Source: Cohnella rhizosphaerae (GTDB lineage Bacteria > Bacillota > Bacilli > Paenibacillales > Paenibacillaceae). From it: a stretch of DNA of 64,000 nt. The notes under the pieces were generated by a model that had not been told where the DNA came from, did no database searches, and saw nothing but the letters and a program-made list of their open reading frames with translations. This document shows, one piece after another, positions 11,801-22,297 of the stretch. The first letter of the stretch is position 1; each line of letters opens with the position of its first letter. Both the position numbers and the translations under genes were made by a program. The stretch covers positions 1 through 64,000 of the forward strand of contig NZ_JAPDIA010000007.1 in NCBI RefSeq assembly GCF_029525575.1, read 5' to 3'.

Positions 11801-12245
11801 ATGGAAAGAAAACTGCGGCTGCGAAACAAGGAAGACTTCAGCCGTATCTATAGAAGCGGAAAATCTTTCGCGAACTCGCAGTTCGTCGTCTACTGGCGGC
11901 GCAAGCCGGATCCGGGGATGTATCGGCTCGGCATCTCGGTCAGCAGCAAGCTGGGGGGGAGCCGTCGTCCGCAACCGCATGCGGCGCATGATTAAAGAGA
12001 TCGTGCGGCTTAACGGCTCGCGCATCGTCGAAGGCACCGATTTGATCCTGATCGTGCGGAAGCCGGCGATAACTCTTCCTTATATAGAGATGGAGCGCAG
12101 CGTTCTACACGTGCTCCGCAAAGCGGGTCTTACCAAAGGTTCGACGCCGCCTCCCCAGCAGGCCAGGAAGCCGTATCGTCCGGGTCCCGGCGGAGGGAAG
12201 CCGAAGGCGCCGGGCGGCGCCCCGCGCGCTTTCCATTGCCAATAA
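11801..12245 (+). CDS. rnpA: Ribonuclease P protein component (one +1 shift)
   Basis: Protein subunit of RNase P, which matures tRNA 5' ends. The N-terminal part (MERKLRLRNKEDFSRIYRSG) and the signature helix RNRMRRMIKE are in different frames. They join at a seven-G tract (11953-11959); six Gs give SSKLGGAVVRNRMRRMIKE, the conserved RNR motif, and a 147-aa protein. ATG 11801 has the better-spaced GAGGGATGAGG, and ATG 11795 is also possible. The family is usually 110-120 aa. Here a Pro/Gly/Lys-rich tail (from KGSTPPPQQ on) adds about 30 residues. Confidence 0.92.
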
Positions 12246-12452
12246 TCTTATGGTATAGTTGACTTGTGTTTTGGGCTTTGAAAGAGACGGATCTGCCCCT
12301 CGGTTCCGGGACGGCGAATTCGTAAGGATGCATGAACGGCGATCCTTTTTTCTGTCGTTTCGCCTATTTCCGGGATCCCCGCAAAGTCCCGATTCGGGTT
12401 CAAAGTCACGGCTCCGCCAGGGCGGGGTATTTTAGAGGGGGAGTTTTGAGGT

Positions 12453-13310
12453 TTGTTGTTGCGCAATCGCAAATTTTGGATGGTCTCCGGTCTCCTGGTT
12501 TCCTTAATGGTCTTCCTGTCCGGATGTACGCCGCCGACGACGCGGAAGACGACCGAAGATCTGGCCAATAGCCACGGCTGGTGGGACAGCAATGTCGTGT
12601 ATTGGTTCTCGCTTATGCTGGACAAGTTCGCCGAGTGGTTCGGCGGCGAATACGGTCTCGCGATCCTTCTGCTCGTGATTATCGTGCGGACGATTATCCT
12701 GCCGCTCATGATCAAGCAGTACAAGAGCACGAAGGCGATGCAGAAGCTGCAGCCGCAGATGAAGGAGATCCGCGAGAAGCACAAGGACGACACCCGCAAG
12801 CAGCAGGAAGAGATGATGAAGCTCTACCAGGAGCATCAGGTCAATCCGCTCGCAGGCTGTTTCCCGCTGATCATTCAGATGCCGATTTTTATCGCGCTCT
12901 ATCGCGCCATTACCGTCAACGCCAACGTTTATGAGCATACATTCCTGTGGCTTCAGCTCGGCAAGCCGGACAAGTATTATATTCTTCCGATCATCGCCGC
13001 GCTGACCACTTTTGTTCAATCGAAAATGATGCAGTCCCAGCAGCCGCAGCAGATGGCGGCGATGAAGGGCCTGATGCTGATCTTCCCGGTGTTGATCTTC
13101 GTCATGGCGCTCTCGTTCCCGGCCGCGCTTCCGCTTTACTGGATCTACAGTAATATCTACACCATCACGCAGAACTATTTCATGTATGGACGCAAAGCCG
13201 AGCCGCAAGGCAACGGCAAGGAGGCCATCGCAGATGAAAAAGGTCGAAGCAACAGGAAAGTCGGTGGAGGAAGCGGTAAGAAAAAGCCTCGTCACTCTCG
13301 GGGTAAGTGA
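12453..13310 (+). CDS. yidC: YidC/OxaA membrane protein insertase
   Basis: Inner-membrane insertase (285 aa) of the YidC/SpoIIIJ family, starting at a TTG after GGGGAGTTTTGAGG. A lipoprotein signal peptide ends in FLSGC (Cys about residue 25). The five-transmembrane core includes LAILLLVIIVRTIILPLM with the conserved hydrophilic-groove Arg, and the NPLAGCFPLIIQMPIFIALY segment. The C-terminus is basic (GKKKPRHSRGK), for ribosome contact. Its end overlaps jag by 77 bases, so the two are translationally coupled. Confidence 0.95.
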   Translation: MLLRNRKFWMVSGLLVSLMVFLSGCTPPTTRKTTEDLANSHGWWDSNVVYWFSLMLDKFAEWFGGEYGLAILLLVIIVRTIILPLMIKQYKSTKAMQKLQPQMKEIREKHKDDTRKQQEEMMKLYQEHQVNPLAGCFPLIIQMPIFIALYRAITVNANVYEHTFLWLQLGKPDKYYILPIIAALTTFVQSKMMQSQQPQQMAAMKGLMLIFPVLIFVMALSFPAALPLYWIYSNIYTITQNYFMYGRKAEPQGNGKEAIADEKGRSNRKVGGGSGKKKPRHSRGK

Positions 13311-13851
13311 GGACCGCGTTAAAGTGACCGTGCTCGAGCAGCCCAGCAAGGGGCTGTTCGGCCTGATCGGCGCCAAGGAAGCCCGCGTACAGCTTGAGCT
13401 GCTGCCGGACGGCGTCGATCATGCGGTCGCTTTTCTTCAGGAAGTAACCGACGCCATGCATTCGGCCGTGACGATCGAACGGGACGACGGCAGGGACGAT
13501 GTCTCGATTAACTTATCCGGCGCCAATCTGGGCATGTTGATCGGACGCAGAGGCCAGACGCTGGATGCGCTTCAGTATCTGGCGAACATCGTCGCGAATC
13601 GTCATTCGGATCGTCACCTGCGTATCGTTCTCGATGCGGAGCAGTTCCGTCAGAGACGCAGAGAGACGCTCGAAGCCCTGTCCGACCGAATGGCGCTGCG
13701 CGCCGTAAAGACGAGGAAGGACATCGTGCTGGAGCCCATGAGCGCCTCCGAACGGAAGATCATCCATGCGAGACTTCAAGGCCATCCGAACGTGCGCACC
13801 TACAGTCAAGGCGATGAACCGAACCGCTGTGTCGTCATTGCTATCAAGTGA
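13234..13851 (+). CDS. jag: Jag/KhpB RNA-binding protein
   Basis: Jag family protein (205 aa), the SpoIIIJ-associated protein of Bacillus and KhpB RNA chaperone of streptococci. It has the N-terminal Jag-N domain (MKKVEATGKSVEEAVRKSL, SKGLFGLIGAKEARV), a KH domain with GMLIGRRGQTLDALQYL (about residues 104-120), and an R3H domain (SASERKIIHARLQGHPNVRT). ATG 13234 has a good AAGGAGG inside the 3' end of yidC. The jag stop is followed by a terminator. Confidence 0.94.
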   Translation: MKKVEATGKSVEEAVRKSLVTLGVSEDRVKVTVLEQPSKGLFGLIGAKEARVQLELLPDGVDHAVAFLQEVTDAMHSAVTIERDDGRDDVSINLSGANLGMLIGRRGQTLDALQYLANIVANRHSDRHLRIVLDAEQFRQRRRETLEALSDRMALRAVKTRKDIVLEPMSASERKIIHARLQGHPNVRTYSQGDEPNRCVVIAIK

Positions 13852-13861
13852 ATGAATGTCC

Positions 13862-13903
13862 AACGCAATGGCTTGCAGAGGCAAGCGGACCATTGCGTTT
13901 TTT
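13862..13903 (+). terminator. Terminator after jag
   Basis: AACGCAATGG pairs with CCATTGCGTT and is followed by a run of T. It closes the rpmH-rnpA-yidC-jag transcript. Confidence 0.85.
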
Positions 13904-13957
13904 GTTTATGGCAGGGGTTGGAGTTTTTATGAGCATAACGTTAAATGAGGGAACGAT

Positions 13958-15334
13958 ATGAACGAAGATACGATAGCGGCGGTCGCGACGGCGCTTGGGG
14001 AAGGCAGCGTTGCGGTCGTCCGCGTGAGCGGCGCGGAGGCGATCGGCAAGGTAGCGCCGCTGTTCAAGTCGCGCGAGGATCTGCGAGACGTGCCGACGCA
14101 CACCGTGCACTACGGATGGATTCGCGATCCGGCGACCGGTGACGTGCTCGACGAGGTGCTCGTGACCGTGATGAAAGGACCGCGCTCGTTTACGGCGGAG
14201 GATGTCGTCGAGATCAGCACCCATGGGGGCGTCGTCGCGGTCCAGTCGGTGCTTGAACTGTTGCTTCGCAGCGGCATTCGAATGGCCGAGCCGGGCGAGT
14301 TTACGAAGCGTGCATTTTTGAACGGCCGCATCGATCTTGCCCAGGCCGAAGCGGTCATCGACCTGATCCGATCGAAGTCCTCGAAGGCGTTTCAAGTGGC
14401 GCGCAAGCAGGCGGAGGGTGCGCTGTCGAAGCGCCTCGTGCCGCTAAAGGAGCAGCTGATCGAGCTGCTTGCGCATGTCGAGGTCAATATCGATTACCCC
14501 GAGCATGATGTGGCGGAGGTAACGGCCGGCGTCATCCGGGATCACTGCGGTGCCGTGCTCCGACAGGTAGAGACGCTGCTGAAGACGGCCGCGGAGGGGA
14601 AGATTCTGCGGGAGGGCATCGTGACGGCGATCGTAGGGCGGCCCAATGCGGGCAAGTCGTCGCTCTTGAATGCCTTGGTGAAGGAGAATCGCGCGATCGT
14701 GACCGACATTCCCGGTACGACGCGCGACATCGTCGAAGAATCCGTCACGCTGTCGGGCATCCCGCTGCGGCTGCTCGATACGGCGGGCATTCGAGAGACG
14801 GAGGATGTCGTCGAACGCATCGGCGTAGAGCGGTCGCGCGGCGCCCTCGGCGATGCGGATCTGATTCTGCTCGTGCTAAGCAGAAGCGATTCGCTTCACG
14901 AGGAGGAGCGGCGGCTGCTGGAGGAGCTGAAGGACCGGCCGACGATCGTCATTTTGAACAAGTCGGATCTGGCGCCCCGTCTCGAAGAGGGAGAGGTACG
15001 CTCACGCTATCCGGCCGAGCGGATCGTCTCCCTGTCAGCCAAGGAAGGCTTGGGCATGGAAGATCTCGAACGGGCCGTCTCCAAGCTGTTTATGAGCGGC
15101 GGCATCGAATCTGGGGATGCCACTTACGTTAGCAATGTTCGGCACATCTCATTGTTGCATGCTGCGGCGCGTTCGCTGCAGGACGCGATCGATGGCGCGG
15201 AGCAAGGGTTGCCCGTCGATCTGATTCAGATCGATATCGCTGCGGCCTGGGAGTCGCTTGGAGAGATCGTCGGCGACACGGCTTCGGAATCGCTGCTGGA
15301 TCAAATATTTTCAAAATTTTGCTTGGGGAAATAA
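13958..15334 (+). CDS. mnmE: tRNA modification GTPase MnmE
   Basis: GTPase (458 aa) that with MnmG makes the 5-carboxymethylaminomethyl group on U34 of certain tRNAs. It shows the N-terminal formyl-folate-binding domain, G1 GRPNAGKSSLLN (about residues 228-239), G2/G3 TDIPGTTRD and LLDTAGIRE, G4 LNKSDL, and the C-terminal catalytic motif FCLGK with the essential Cys. Full length, no shift. It is followed 32 bases later by mnmG, its partner. Confidence 0.97.
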   Translation: MNEDTIAAVATALGEGSVAVVRVSGAEAIGKVAPLFKSREDLRDVPTHTVHYGWIRDPATGDVLDEVLVTVMKGPRSFTAEDVVEISTHGGVVAVQSVLELLLRSGIRMAEPGEFTKRAFLNGRIDLAQAEAVIDLIRSKSSKAFQVARKQAEGALSKRLVPLKEQLIELLAHVEVNIDYPEHDVAEVTAGVIRDHCGAVLRQVETLLKTAAEGKILREGIVTAIVGRPNAGKSSLLNALVKENRAIVTDIPGTTRDIVEESVTLSGIPLRLLDTAGIRETEDVVERIGVERSRGALGDADLILLVLSRSDSLHEEERRLLEELKDRPTIVILNKSDLAPRLEEGEVRSRYPAERIVSLSAKEGLGMEDLERAVSKLFMSGGIESGDATYVSNVRHISLLHAAARSLQDAIDGAEQGLPVDLIQIDIAAAWESLGEIVGDTASESLLDQIFSKFCLGK

Positions 15335-15366
15335 ATATTTACAACTTGTAAAGGAGTGTATCCACA

Positions 15367-17265
15367 GTGGGATATGTAGCGGGCGAGTACGACGTCATCG
15401 TCGTCGGCGCCGGGCACGCAGGTGTGGAAGCAGCGCTGGCGGCTGCGCGAATGGGCTGCGAGACGCTGTTGTTGACGATTAATCTCGACATGATCGCTTT
15501 TATGCCGTGCAATCCGTCGGTTGGCGGACCGGCGAAGGGGCATGTCGTTCGCGAGATCGACGCGCTTGGCGGAGAGATGGGGCGCAATATCGACAAGACG
15601 TTTATTCAGATGCGGATGCTGAATACGGGCAAAGGACCGGCAGTGCACGCGCTTCGCGCGCAAGCCGACAAGTTCTTGTATCAGCATGCGATGAAGGAGA
15701 CAATCGAGCGGGAGGAGAAGCTGACGCTCCGCCAAGGCATGGCCGAGGAGCTGATCGTTGAAGACGGCGTATGCCGTGGCGTCATCACGAAGACAGGCGC
15801 TGAGTATCGTTCCAAGACGGTCGTGATCACGACGGGCACCTATCTGCGCGGCAAAGTGATCATGGGCGAGCTAATGTACGAGAGCGGACCGAACAACCAG
15901 CAGCCGTCGGTGAAGCTGTCCGAGTCGCTGCGGGAAAACGGTTTGAAGCTTGTACGCTTTAAGACGGGCACCCCGCCTCGCGTACACAAGGACACGATCG
16001 ACTTTTCGAAGACGGAGATTCAACCCGGCGACGACAAGCCGAATTACTTTTCTTACGAGACGGAATATTCGGAGCGCGCAGGCGAGCAGTTGCCTTGCTG
16101 GCTCACCTATACGTCCGAAGAGACGCACAAGATTATTAACGACAATCTTCACCGGGCACCGATGTTTTCCGGCGCGATCGAGGGTACCGGCCCGCGCTAC
16201 TGCCCGTCGATCGAAGATAAGATCGTACGCTTTGCCGACAAGCCGAAGCATCAGATCTTCTTGGAGCCCGAGGGAGCGAACACGAAGGAATATTACGTGC
16301 AGGGTCTGTCTACAAGCATGCCCGAGGACGTCCAGCTTCAAATTCTTCGTTCGATTCCCGGCCTGGAGCAGGTGGAGATGATGCGTACCGGCTATGCGAT
16401 CGAGTACGATGCAGTCGTGCCGACGCAGCTGTGGCCGTCTCTTGAGACTAAGGTCATATCGGGCCTGTTCACGGCAGGACAGATTAACGGTACATCGGGT
16501 TATGAGGAAGCAGCGGGACAAGGCATTATGGCCGGCATTAACGCCGCGCGCAAAGCGCAGGATAAGGAACCGGTCATCATTGACCGTTCGCAAGGCTATA
16601 TCGGCGTTATGATCGACGATCTCGTCACCAAGGGAACGAACGAGCCATATCGTCTGCTCACGTCCCGCGCGGAATATCGACTGCTTCTCCGTCACGACAA
16701 CGCGGATCTGCGGCTCACTCCGTTGGGCAAGGAGATCGGTCTCATTTCGGACGCACGGTTTGCTTTGTTCGAGGAGAAGAAGCAGAAGGTGGAGGCGGAG
16801 CTTGCGCGACTGAAGGAAGTCCGGATTCGTCCGGACGAAGCTACCCAAGCGCTATTGGCTTCGATCGATTCGGCGCCGCTTCAAAATACGGTCGACGGCA
16901 TCACGCTGCTTCGTCGTCCTGAAGTGACCTATGCGCACATCGAGCATTTCTCGCCCTCTCCTGTGGCGTTGTCCGAGGATATGAAGGAACAAGTCGAGAT
17001 TCAGGTCAAATATACGGGTTATATCGAAAAGCAGCTCGCCCAGGTGGAGAAGCTGGCGAAGATGGAGAAGAAGCGCATTCCGGACGATATCGATTACAGC
17101 GCAGTACACGGCCTGGCCACAGAAGCGAAGCAGAAGCTGCATCAGATCCGTCCGCTTAATATCGGGCAGGCATCGCGAATTTCCGGCGTCACGCCGGCAG
17201 ACTTGTCGATCCTCCTCGTTCACTTGGAGCACTACAATCGCGTGACGGCGGCTAGGAGCAGCTAA
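15367..17265 (+). CDS. mnmG: tRNA uridine modification enzyme MnmG
   Basis: FAD-dependent partner of MnmE (632 aa), starting at GTG after AAAGGAG. The Rossmann motif is [21 protein letters not shown] (about residues 10-30). Other conserved stretches are the Cys-containing [17 protein letters not shown] and [21 protein letters not shown]. Its stop codon overlaps the rsmG start (TAATG), so the two are coupled. Confidence 0.97.
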   Translation: MGYVAGEYDVIVVGAGHAGVEAALAAARMGCETLLLTINLDMIAFMPCNPSVGGPAKGHVVREIDALGGEMGRNIDKTFIQMRMLNTGKGPAVHALRAQADKFLYQHAMKETIEREEKLTLRQGMAEELIVEDGVCRGVITKTGAEYRSKTVVITTGTYLRGKVIMGELMYESGPNNQQPSVKLSESLRENGLKLVRFKTGTPPRVHKDTIDFSKTEIQPGDDKPNYFSYETEYSERAGEQLPCWLTYTSEETHKIINDNLHRAPMFSGAIEGTGPRYCPSIEDKIVRFADKPKHQIFLEPEGANTKEYYVQGLSTSMPEDVQLQILRSIPGLEQVEMMRTGYAIEYDAVVPTQLWPSLETKVISGLFTAGQINGTSGYEEAAGQGIMAGINAARKAQDKEPVIIDRSQGYIGVMIDDLVTKGTNEPYRLLTSRAEYRLLLRHDNADLRLTPLGKEIGLISDARFALFEEKKQKVEAELARLKEVRIRPDEATQALLASIDSAPLQNTVDGITLLRRPEVTYAHIEHFSPSPVALSEDMKEQVEIQVKYTGYIEKQLAQVEKLAKMEKKRIPDDIDYSAVHGLATEAKQKLHQIRPLNIGQASRISGVTPADLSILLVHLEHYNRVTAARSS

Positions 17266-17993
17266 TGGCGGACGAACTGCAGCGTTGGTTTGGCGAACGG
17301 GTAGAAGCGGATCTAGGAATCGAACTGAGCGATGCTCAGCTCGATCAATACGAATCGTATTACCGTTTGCTTGTGGAATGGAACGAAAAAATGAATTTGA
17401 CGGGCATTACGGATCGCGGCGCCGTTTACGAGAAACATTTCTACGATTCGTTGACCTTGGCCGTACTTCCTGAAGCGGTGTCGGCTCGCAGTCTGGCTGA
17501 CATCGGGGCGGGAGCCGGCTTCCCGTCCATTCCTTTTAAGATCGCATTTCCCCAATTGGAAGTAACGATCGTCGACTCGCTAGCCAAGCGCATTCGATTT
17601 CTCCAAACGGTAGCGGATGAGTTGCACTTGAGCAGCATTACGCTTGTACATGGTCGAGCGGAGGACATTGGCCGATTAGGCGAGCATCGAGACCGCTACG
17701 ACCTCGTGACGGCCCGCGCCGTCGCCCGGCTGGCGGGATTGAATGAATTATGCCTACCTTTTGCCAAAGTCGATGGACACTTCATTGCGATGAAAGGTTC
17801 TGATCATAAAGCAGAGCTGGAAGAGAGCGTCAAGAGTATACGCCTCTTGAACGCGAAGCTTAGATATACGCGGGAGCTTAAACTGCCGCTTGAACAATCC
17901 GAACGTCAACTCATCGTCATCGGCAAGCTGGGAAGGACGCCTAAGGAATATCCTCGCAAAGCCGGAATCCCGTTGAAGCAGCCTCTGATCTAA
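17265..17993 (+). CDS. rsmG: 16S rRNA (guanine-N7) methyltransferase RsmG
   Basis: SAM-dependent enzyme (242 aa) that methylates G527 of 16S rRNA, next to the streptomycin site. The SAM-binding motif is ADIGAGAGFPSIPFKI (about residues 78-93). NEKMNLTGITD is the usual N-terminal substrate region. It ends 6 bases before a parS site. Confidence 0.96.
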   Translation: MADELQRWFGERVEADLGIELSDAQLDQYESYYRLLVEWNEKMNLTGITDRGAVYEKHFYDSLTLAVLPEAVSARSLADIGAGAGFPSIPFKIAFPQLEVTIVDSLAKRIRFLQTVADELHLSSITLVHGRAEDIGRLGEHRDRYDLVTARAVARLAGLNELCLPFAKVDGHFIAMKGSDHKAELEESVKSIRLLNAKLRYTRELKLPLEQSERQLIVIGKLGRTPKEYPRKAGIPLKQPLI

Positions 17994-17999
17994 GACGCA

Positions 18000-18048
18000 T
18001 GTTCCACGTGAAACAAAATCGCCATATTTTCGTGTTTCACGTGGAACA
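18000..18048. promoter_or_regulatory. Two parS sites (ParB-binding)
   Basis: TGTTCCACGTGAAACA at 18000-18015 and TGTTTCACGTGGAACA at 18033-18048 each match the 16-bp parS consensus exactly and are 33 bp apart. They are in the rsmG-noc gap (17994-18419), which has no gene. The rest of the gap holds the palindrome TTCTGCATGCGCAGAA around 18220 and noc leader sequence. ParB spreading from here would organise the origin. Confidence 0.96.
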
Positions 18049-18419
18049 AATCCCCCTCTAAAGCGAGGAAACTCTTTTCAAGAGAAGGAATCAGGCGTAC
18101 AATAGAGAATATATATAGTACTGCAAAATCGTCGTGCCGCATATGCGCCTCGGAGGCGTGAAATGGCGGCGCTTTTTTCGTCACTTGGAACCTCCGGCAT
18201 GGTTTAATCCTTGCCTTTTCTGCATGCGCAGAACGCCTTGAACGGTCAGTTCTGTATGCGAAATCCTGTCTGTTATGGTTCTGTCGAATCGGTTGTAGAT
18301 ACGGGTCGAATAGTAGACTGCTGTGCCAGACGCTATTCGTCTATTGTTGGCTGCTAGAATGGATGCGAATTTGCGTTTACCGGAACCTCATTACAGATGA
18401 ACGTGGTGGGATGGAAGAC

Positions 18420-19253
18420 ATGAGAGAACCGTTATCTCGTTTGTTCGGATTGTCCGAACGGAGCGGCCAGGAAGAAGTTCGGCAGATTGCCGTCGTGGAT
18501 ATCGTCCCGAGCCCTTATCAACCCAGGTCTGTCTTTGACGACGACCGGATCGACGAGCTATGTCAGACGATCAAGACGCTTGGCATCATCCAGCCGATCG
18601 TAGTCCGTGTCCGGGAAGGCAAATACGAGCTCATAGCGGGAGAACGCCGCTGGCGGGCGGTCACCAAGCTGGGCATGGAACACATCCCGGCGATCGTAAG
18701 AGAAATTAACGATTCCCAAGCTGCTTCGATGGCGTTGATCGAAAATCTTCAACGTGAAGGGTTGACCTCGATTGAGGAAGCCGTCGCGTATCAGAAGCTA
18801 ATCGATCTGCACCAGTTGACTCAAGAAAGCTTGGCTCAGCGGTTAGGGAAGAGTCAATCTACGATTGCCAATAAGATTCGTCTTCTTCAGCTGGGCGAGA
18901 ACGTGAAATTGGCACTGATGGAACGTAAAATTACGGAACGTCATGCGCGCGCTATGCTGGCCCTTCCGACAGAAGAAGCGCAGGACAAGCTTTTACAGGA
19001 AATCATCGAGAAAGAACTCAATGTGAAACAAACGGAAACGCGCGTCGCTTTTCTCCTGGAGGCGATTAAACCCGCGAAGTCCCGGCGCGTGTCCTTCTCC
19101 AAGGATATTCGACTGGCTATTAATACGATACGGCAATCGGTAGACATGGTGACGGGATCGGGCATTCCGATCAAATCCAGCGAACGCGAACTGGAAGATC
19201 ACATCGAGATCGTCATTCAGATACCGAAGAAAAACAACAGCAATCCAAGCTAG
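18420..19253 (+). CDS. noc: Nucleoid occlusion protein Noc
   Basis: ParB-family DNA- and membrane-binding protein that blocks FtsZ assembly over the nucleoid. ATG 18420 ([14 protein letters not shown]) has GGTGGG at suitable spacing; the Arg/Lys-containing N-terminal amphipathic segment is typical of Noc. The CTPase/ParB motifs are GERRWRAV and [16 protein letters not shown]. The helix-turn-helix is [19 protein letters not shown] (about residues 140-160). Position between rsmG and parA is the conserved one. 277 aa with this start. Confidence 0.93.
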   Translation: MREPLSRLFGLSERSGQEEVRQIAVVDIVPSPYQPRSVFDDDRIDELCQTIKTLGIIQPIVVRVREGKYELIAGERRWRAVTKLGMEHIPAIVREINDSQAASMALIENLQREGLTSIEEAVAYQKLIDLHQLTQESLAQRLGKSQSTIANKIRLLQLGENVKLALMERKITERHARAMLALPTEEAQDKLLQEIIEKELNVKQTETRVAFLLEAIKPAKSRRVSFSKDIRLAINTIRQSVDMVTGSGIPIKSSERELEDHIEIVIQIPKKNNSNPS

Positions 19254-19306
19254 TTGGGAGCTATGAGAATCCAGCAAGTTAGGCGGCTGACGATGAGGTG
19301 AACGGG

Positions 19307-20080
19307 TTGTCCAAAATTATTGCCATTGCCAATCAAAAGGGCGGTGTCGGCAAAACGACAACGGCTGTCAACCTTGGCGCATGTCTGTCGACGTTGGGAC
19401 GTAAAGTGCTCATCGTGGACATCGACGCTCAGGGCAATACGACAAGCGGTGTCGGTATCAATAAAGCCGATGTGGAATATTGCATCTATGATATCTTAAT
19501 CAACGAGATCCACCCCAAACAGGCGATTGTGGATACGGCTCTGCCGAATCTGAAGCTCATTCCTGCGACGATTCAACTCGCAGGTGCCGAGATCGAGCTG
19601 GTGCCGACCATCTCCCGCGAGGTTCGCCTGAAAAAGGCGCTGGCTATGGTACGCAATGAATTCGATTATATTCTGATCGATTGCCCGCCTTCGTTGGGTA
19701 TTCTGACGATTAATTCTCTGACGGCATCCGATTCGGTCATTATTCCAATTCAATGCGAGTATTACGCGCTGGAAGGGTTGAGTCAGCTGCTCAATACGAT
19801 TCGTCTCGTACAGAAGCATCTGAACACTTCGCTTCAAATCGAAGGCGTTCTGCTTACGATGTTCGATGCTCGTACCAACTTGGGCATTCAGGTCATCGAA
19901 GAGGTAAAGAAATATTTCCAACAAAAGGTTTATCAGACGGTGATCCCGCGCAACGTTCGTCTCAGCGAGGCGCCATCGCATGGGCAATCGATCATCACAT
20001 ACGATCCAAGATCCAAAGGGGCCGAGGTTTATCTCGAGCTGGCGAAGGAAGTGATTACGTATGAGCAAGCGGCTAGGTAA
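19307..20080 (+). CDS. parA: Chromosome partitioning ATPase ParA/Soj
   Basis: Deviant Walker-type ATPase that moves ParB-parS complexes and regulates DnaA. KGGVGKTTTAVN (residues 9-20) is the Walker A motif, and IDCPPSLGILT the Walker B region. The best start is TTG 19307 with GATGAGGTG in front, giving 257 aa as in homologues; GTG 19298 is possible but lies inside that Shine-Dalgarno. Overlaps parB by 20 bases. Confidence 0.96.
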   Translation: MSKIIAIANQKGGVGKTTTAVNLGACLSTLGRKVLIVDIDAQGNTTSGVGINKADVEYCIYDILINEIHPKQAIVDTALPNLKLIPATIQLAGAEIELVPTISREVRLKKALAMVRNEFDYILIDCPPSLGILTINSLTASDSVIIPIQCEYYALEGLSQLLNTIRLVQKHLNTSLQIEGVLLTMFDARTNLGIQVIEEVKKYFQQKVYQTVIPRNVRLSEAPSHGQSIITYDPRSKGAEVYLELAKEVITYEQAAR

Positions 20081-20915
20081 AGGTCTCGATGCGTTGATTA
20101 CGTCTCTATCCATTAAGGAAGACGACAAGATCGTAGAGATTCCATTGGCGCAGCTCCGCGCGAATCCCTATCAACCGCGCAAGACGTTTGAAGAAGAAGC
20201 TATCAAGGAACTGGCGGAATCGATCCGCGAACATGGGGTTATTCAACCGATCATCGTTCGCACGGCACTCCGCGGCTTCGAGATCATCGCAGGCGAACGG
20301 CGCTTCAGAGCATCGCAGCTCTTAGGCAACCCGACGATTCCAGCGGTCGTCCGCGCCTATAGCGATCAACAAGTCATGGAGATCGCGCTGATCGAAAACG
20401 TACAGCGCGAGGACCTGAACGCGATTGAAGTCGCGATTGCCTATCAATCCATTATGAATCAATTCGCGTTGACGCAAGAAGAGCTTTCTTTAAAAGTGGG
20501 CAAGTCCCGTTCTCACATTGCCAACTTCCTGCGGCTGCTTGCGCTGCCCGATGAGATTAAAGATCATGTTTCACGTGGAACATTGTCGATGGGTCACGCA
20601 AGAGCATTGGCGGGCATCAAAGAAGACGCCAAACGGAAAGATCTGGCCAAGCAGACGCTGGCAAACAACTGGAGCGTCCGCGAGCTCGAAAATGCCGTGC
20701 AGCAAATGGATGCAGTCGTTAAAGGTAAAACCGTCAAAGCGAAAGCCAAAAAGCGCGATCCCTACATCGAAGAAATCGAAGAGACGCTCCGCGAAAGATT
20801 CCAAACGACGGTGCGAATCAAGCCGAACAAAGACAAGGGACGCATCGAACTGGCCTACTTCAGCAAAGGCGATCTGGAGCGACTGCTGGAGATTCTGCAA
20901 GCGATCAAAGCATAA
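20061..20915 (+). CDS. parB: Chromosome partitioning protein ParB/Spo0J
   Basis: CTP-dependent DNA clamp (284 aa). The N-terminal ParB box GERRFRASQLL and ENVQREDLNAIE bind CTP, and the helix-turn-helix (LSLKVGKSRSHIANFLRLL) binds parS. The C-terminal dimerisation domain ends DLERLLEILQAIKA. A parS site lies inside the gene. It is the last gene before a strong terminator. Confidence 0.97.
   Translation: MSKRLGKGLDALITSLSIKEDDKIVEIPLAQLRANPYQPRKTFEEEAIKELAESIREHGVIQPIIVRTALRGFEIIAGERRFRASQLLGNPTIPAVVRAYSDQQVMEIALIENVQREDLNAIEVAIAYQSIMNQFALTQEELSLKVGKSRSHIANFLRLLALPDEIKDHVSRGTLSMGHARALAGIKEDAKRKDLAKQTLANNWSVRELENAVQQMDAVVKGKTVKAKAKKRDPYIEEIEETLRERFQTTVRIKPNKDKGRIELAYFSKGDLERLLEILQAIKA
20567..20582. 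promoter_or_regulatory. parS site inside parB
   Basis: TGTTTCACGTGGAACA, a perfect consensus match in the coding sequence of parB. Bacillus subtilis also carries a parS in spo0J. Confidence 0.95.
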
Positions 20916-20957
20916 GATCTGCCATCCACGATCGAAGGCTCGTGTCGGAGCGGAGAA

Positions 20958-21002
20958 TAAAACGGCTTCGCGCTTGGAATGCCAAGAGCGAAGCCGTTTT
21001 TA
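20958..21002 (+). terminator. Terminator after parB
   Basis: AAAACGGCTTCGC and GCGAAGCCGTTTTT form a 13-bp stem with a 16-base loop and a T tail. It ends the noc-parA-parB transcript. Confidence 0.9.
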
Positions 21003-21056
21003 CTTGGCAGAACTGTTCAATTAAATAAAGGTGTGCCGAACGAAGGAGGCAGTGCG

Positions 21057-22224
21057 ATGAAGGAACGACCGTTGATCTATTTGGACAATGCGGCAACCTC
21101 CTGGCCGAAGCCTCCCGGCGTGATGGAAGCCATGGAGAAGACGATGCGGGAGTCTGCCGCCAACCCAGGCCGAGGCAGTCACGAGATGGCCGTCAAAGCG
21201 AGCAGAGTGCTGTTCGAAGGCCGAAAAATGTTGGCGCGCTTGTTCAAGATCGCGAACCCGAACGATATCGCCTTCATGCTTAATACGACGCATGCGCTGA
21301 ACCAAGCGATCCAAGGCTTGCTATCGCCGGGTGATCACATCGTCACGACCGCGATGGAGCACAACTCCGTAAGACGTCCCATCGAAGCGTTGAAGCGCAA
21401 GCTGGGCATTCAAGTGACCTACGTACCGGTCGGGACGGATGGCATCCTGAATCCGGACGATATTCGGCAAGCGATCACCCCGTCCACCAAGCTCGTCGCC
21501 CTCACGCACAGCTCGAACCTGCTGGGAACGATAACGCCGATCGGTGATATCGGCGCCCTCACGCGAGCAGCGGGCGTACCGTTGCTCGTCGATGCCGCGC
21601 AAAGCGCGGGCGTGCTTGAGATCGACGTGGAAGCCATGAATATCGATCTATTGGCTTTTCCGGGACATAAGGGATTGATGGGTCCGCAAGGTACGGGGGG
21701 GCTTGTACATCAGGCCGGAGCTAGAGCTCGAGCCGCTCATGCACGGAGGCACAGGAAGCCGTTCAGAATCGCCCGAGCAGCCTTCTACGAGGCCGGACAG
21801 GTATGAGGCAGGCACGCCCAATACGATCGGCATAGCGGGGCTTACGGAGGGCGTGCGGTTCGTCCTTGGCGAGACGGTGCAGCGCATCCACGCGAAGGAG
21901 TTGAGCCTGACCCGGGAGCTGATGGCGGGGCTGTCCGAGATACCCGGCGTCCGCCTATTAGGGCCTGGTCCGGCGATCGAGCGTACGGCGATCGTCGCCT
22001 TCACGCTCGATGGCGTCGATCCGTCGGAGACGGCGTTTCTATTGGACCGCCAGTTCGGGATCGCCGTACGATCCGGCTTCCATTGCACGCCGCTTGGACA
22101 CGAAAGCGCAGGGACGACCGAGACGGGGGCAGTAAGAGCCAGCCCAGGATATTTTACGCAGCAATCGGATATTGTATCGTTGGTACGAGCTGTAAAGGAA
22201 ATCGGAGAAACGCTGCGGACATAA
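21057..22224 (+). CDS. Class V aminotransferase / cysteine desulfurase-like (one +1 shift)
   Basis: PLP enzyme of the NifS/SufS-like aminotransferase class V family (388 aa after correction), starting at ATG 21057 with GAAGGAGG. IYLDNAATSWPKPPGV is the family N-terminus. The PLP lysine is in LLAFPGHKGLMGPQG (about residue 206), and the C-terminal active-site Cys region is VRSGFHCTPLGH. The halves meet at seven Gs (21695-21701); six give GPQGTGGLYIRPELEL. The closest match in memory is the cysteine desulfurase-like family placed near parB in Paenibacillaceae. Substrate is not certain. Confidence 0.9.
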
Positions 22225-22297
22225 GGTCTGCACAATGACGGACGGCGGTCGGGCATGCGCGGGCCGTCGATCCGGAGAGCGGGGGGAGCAATCGAAC

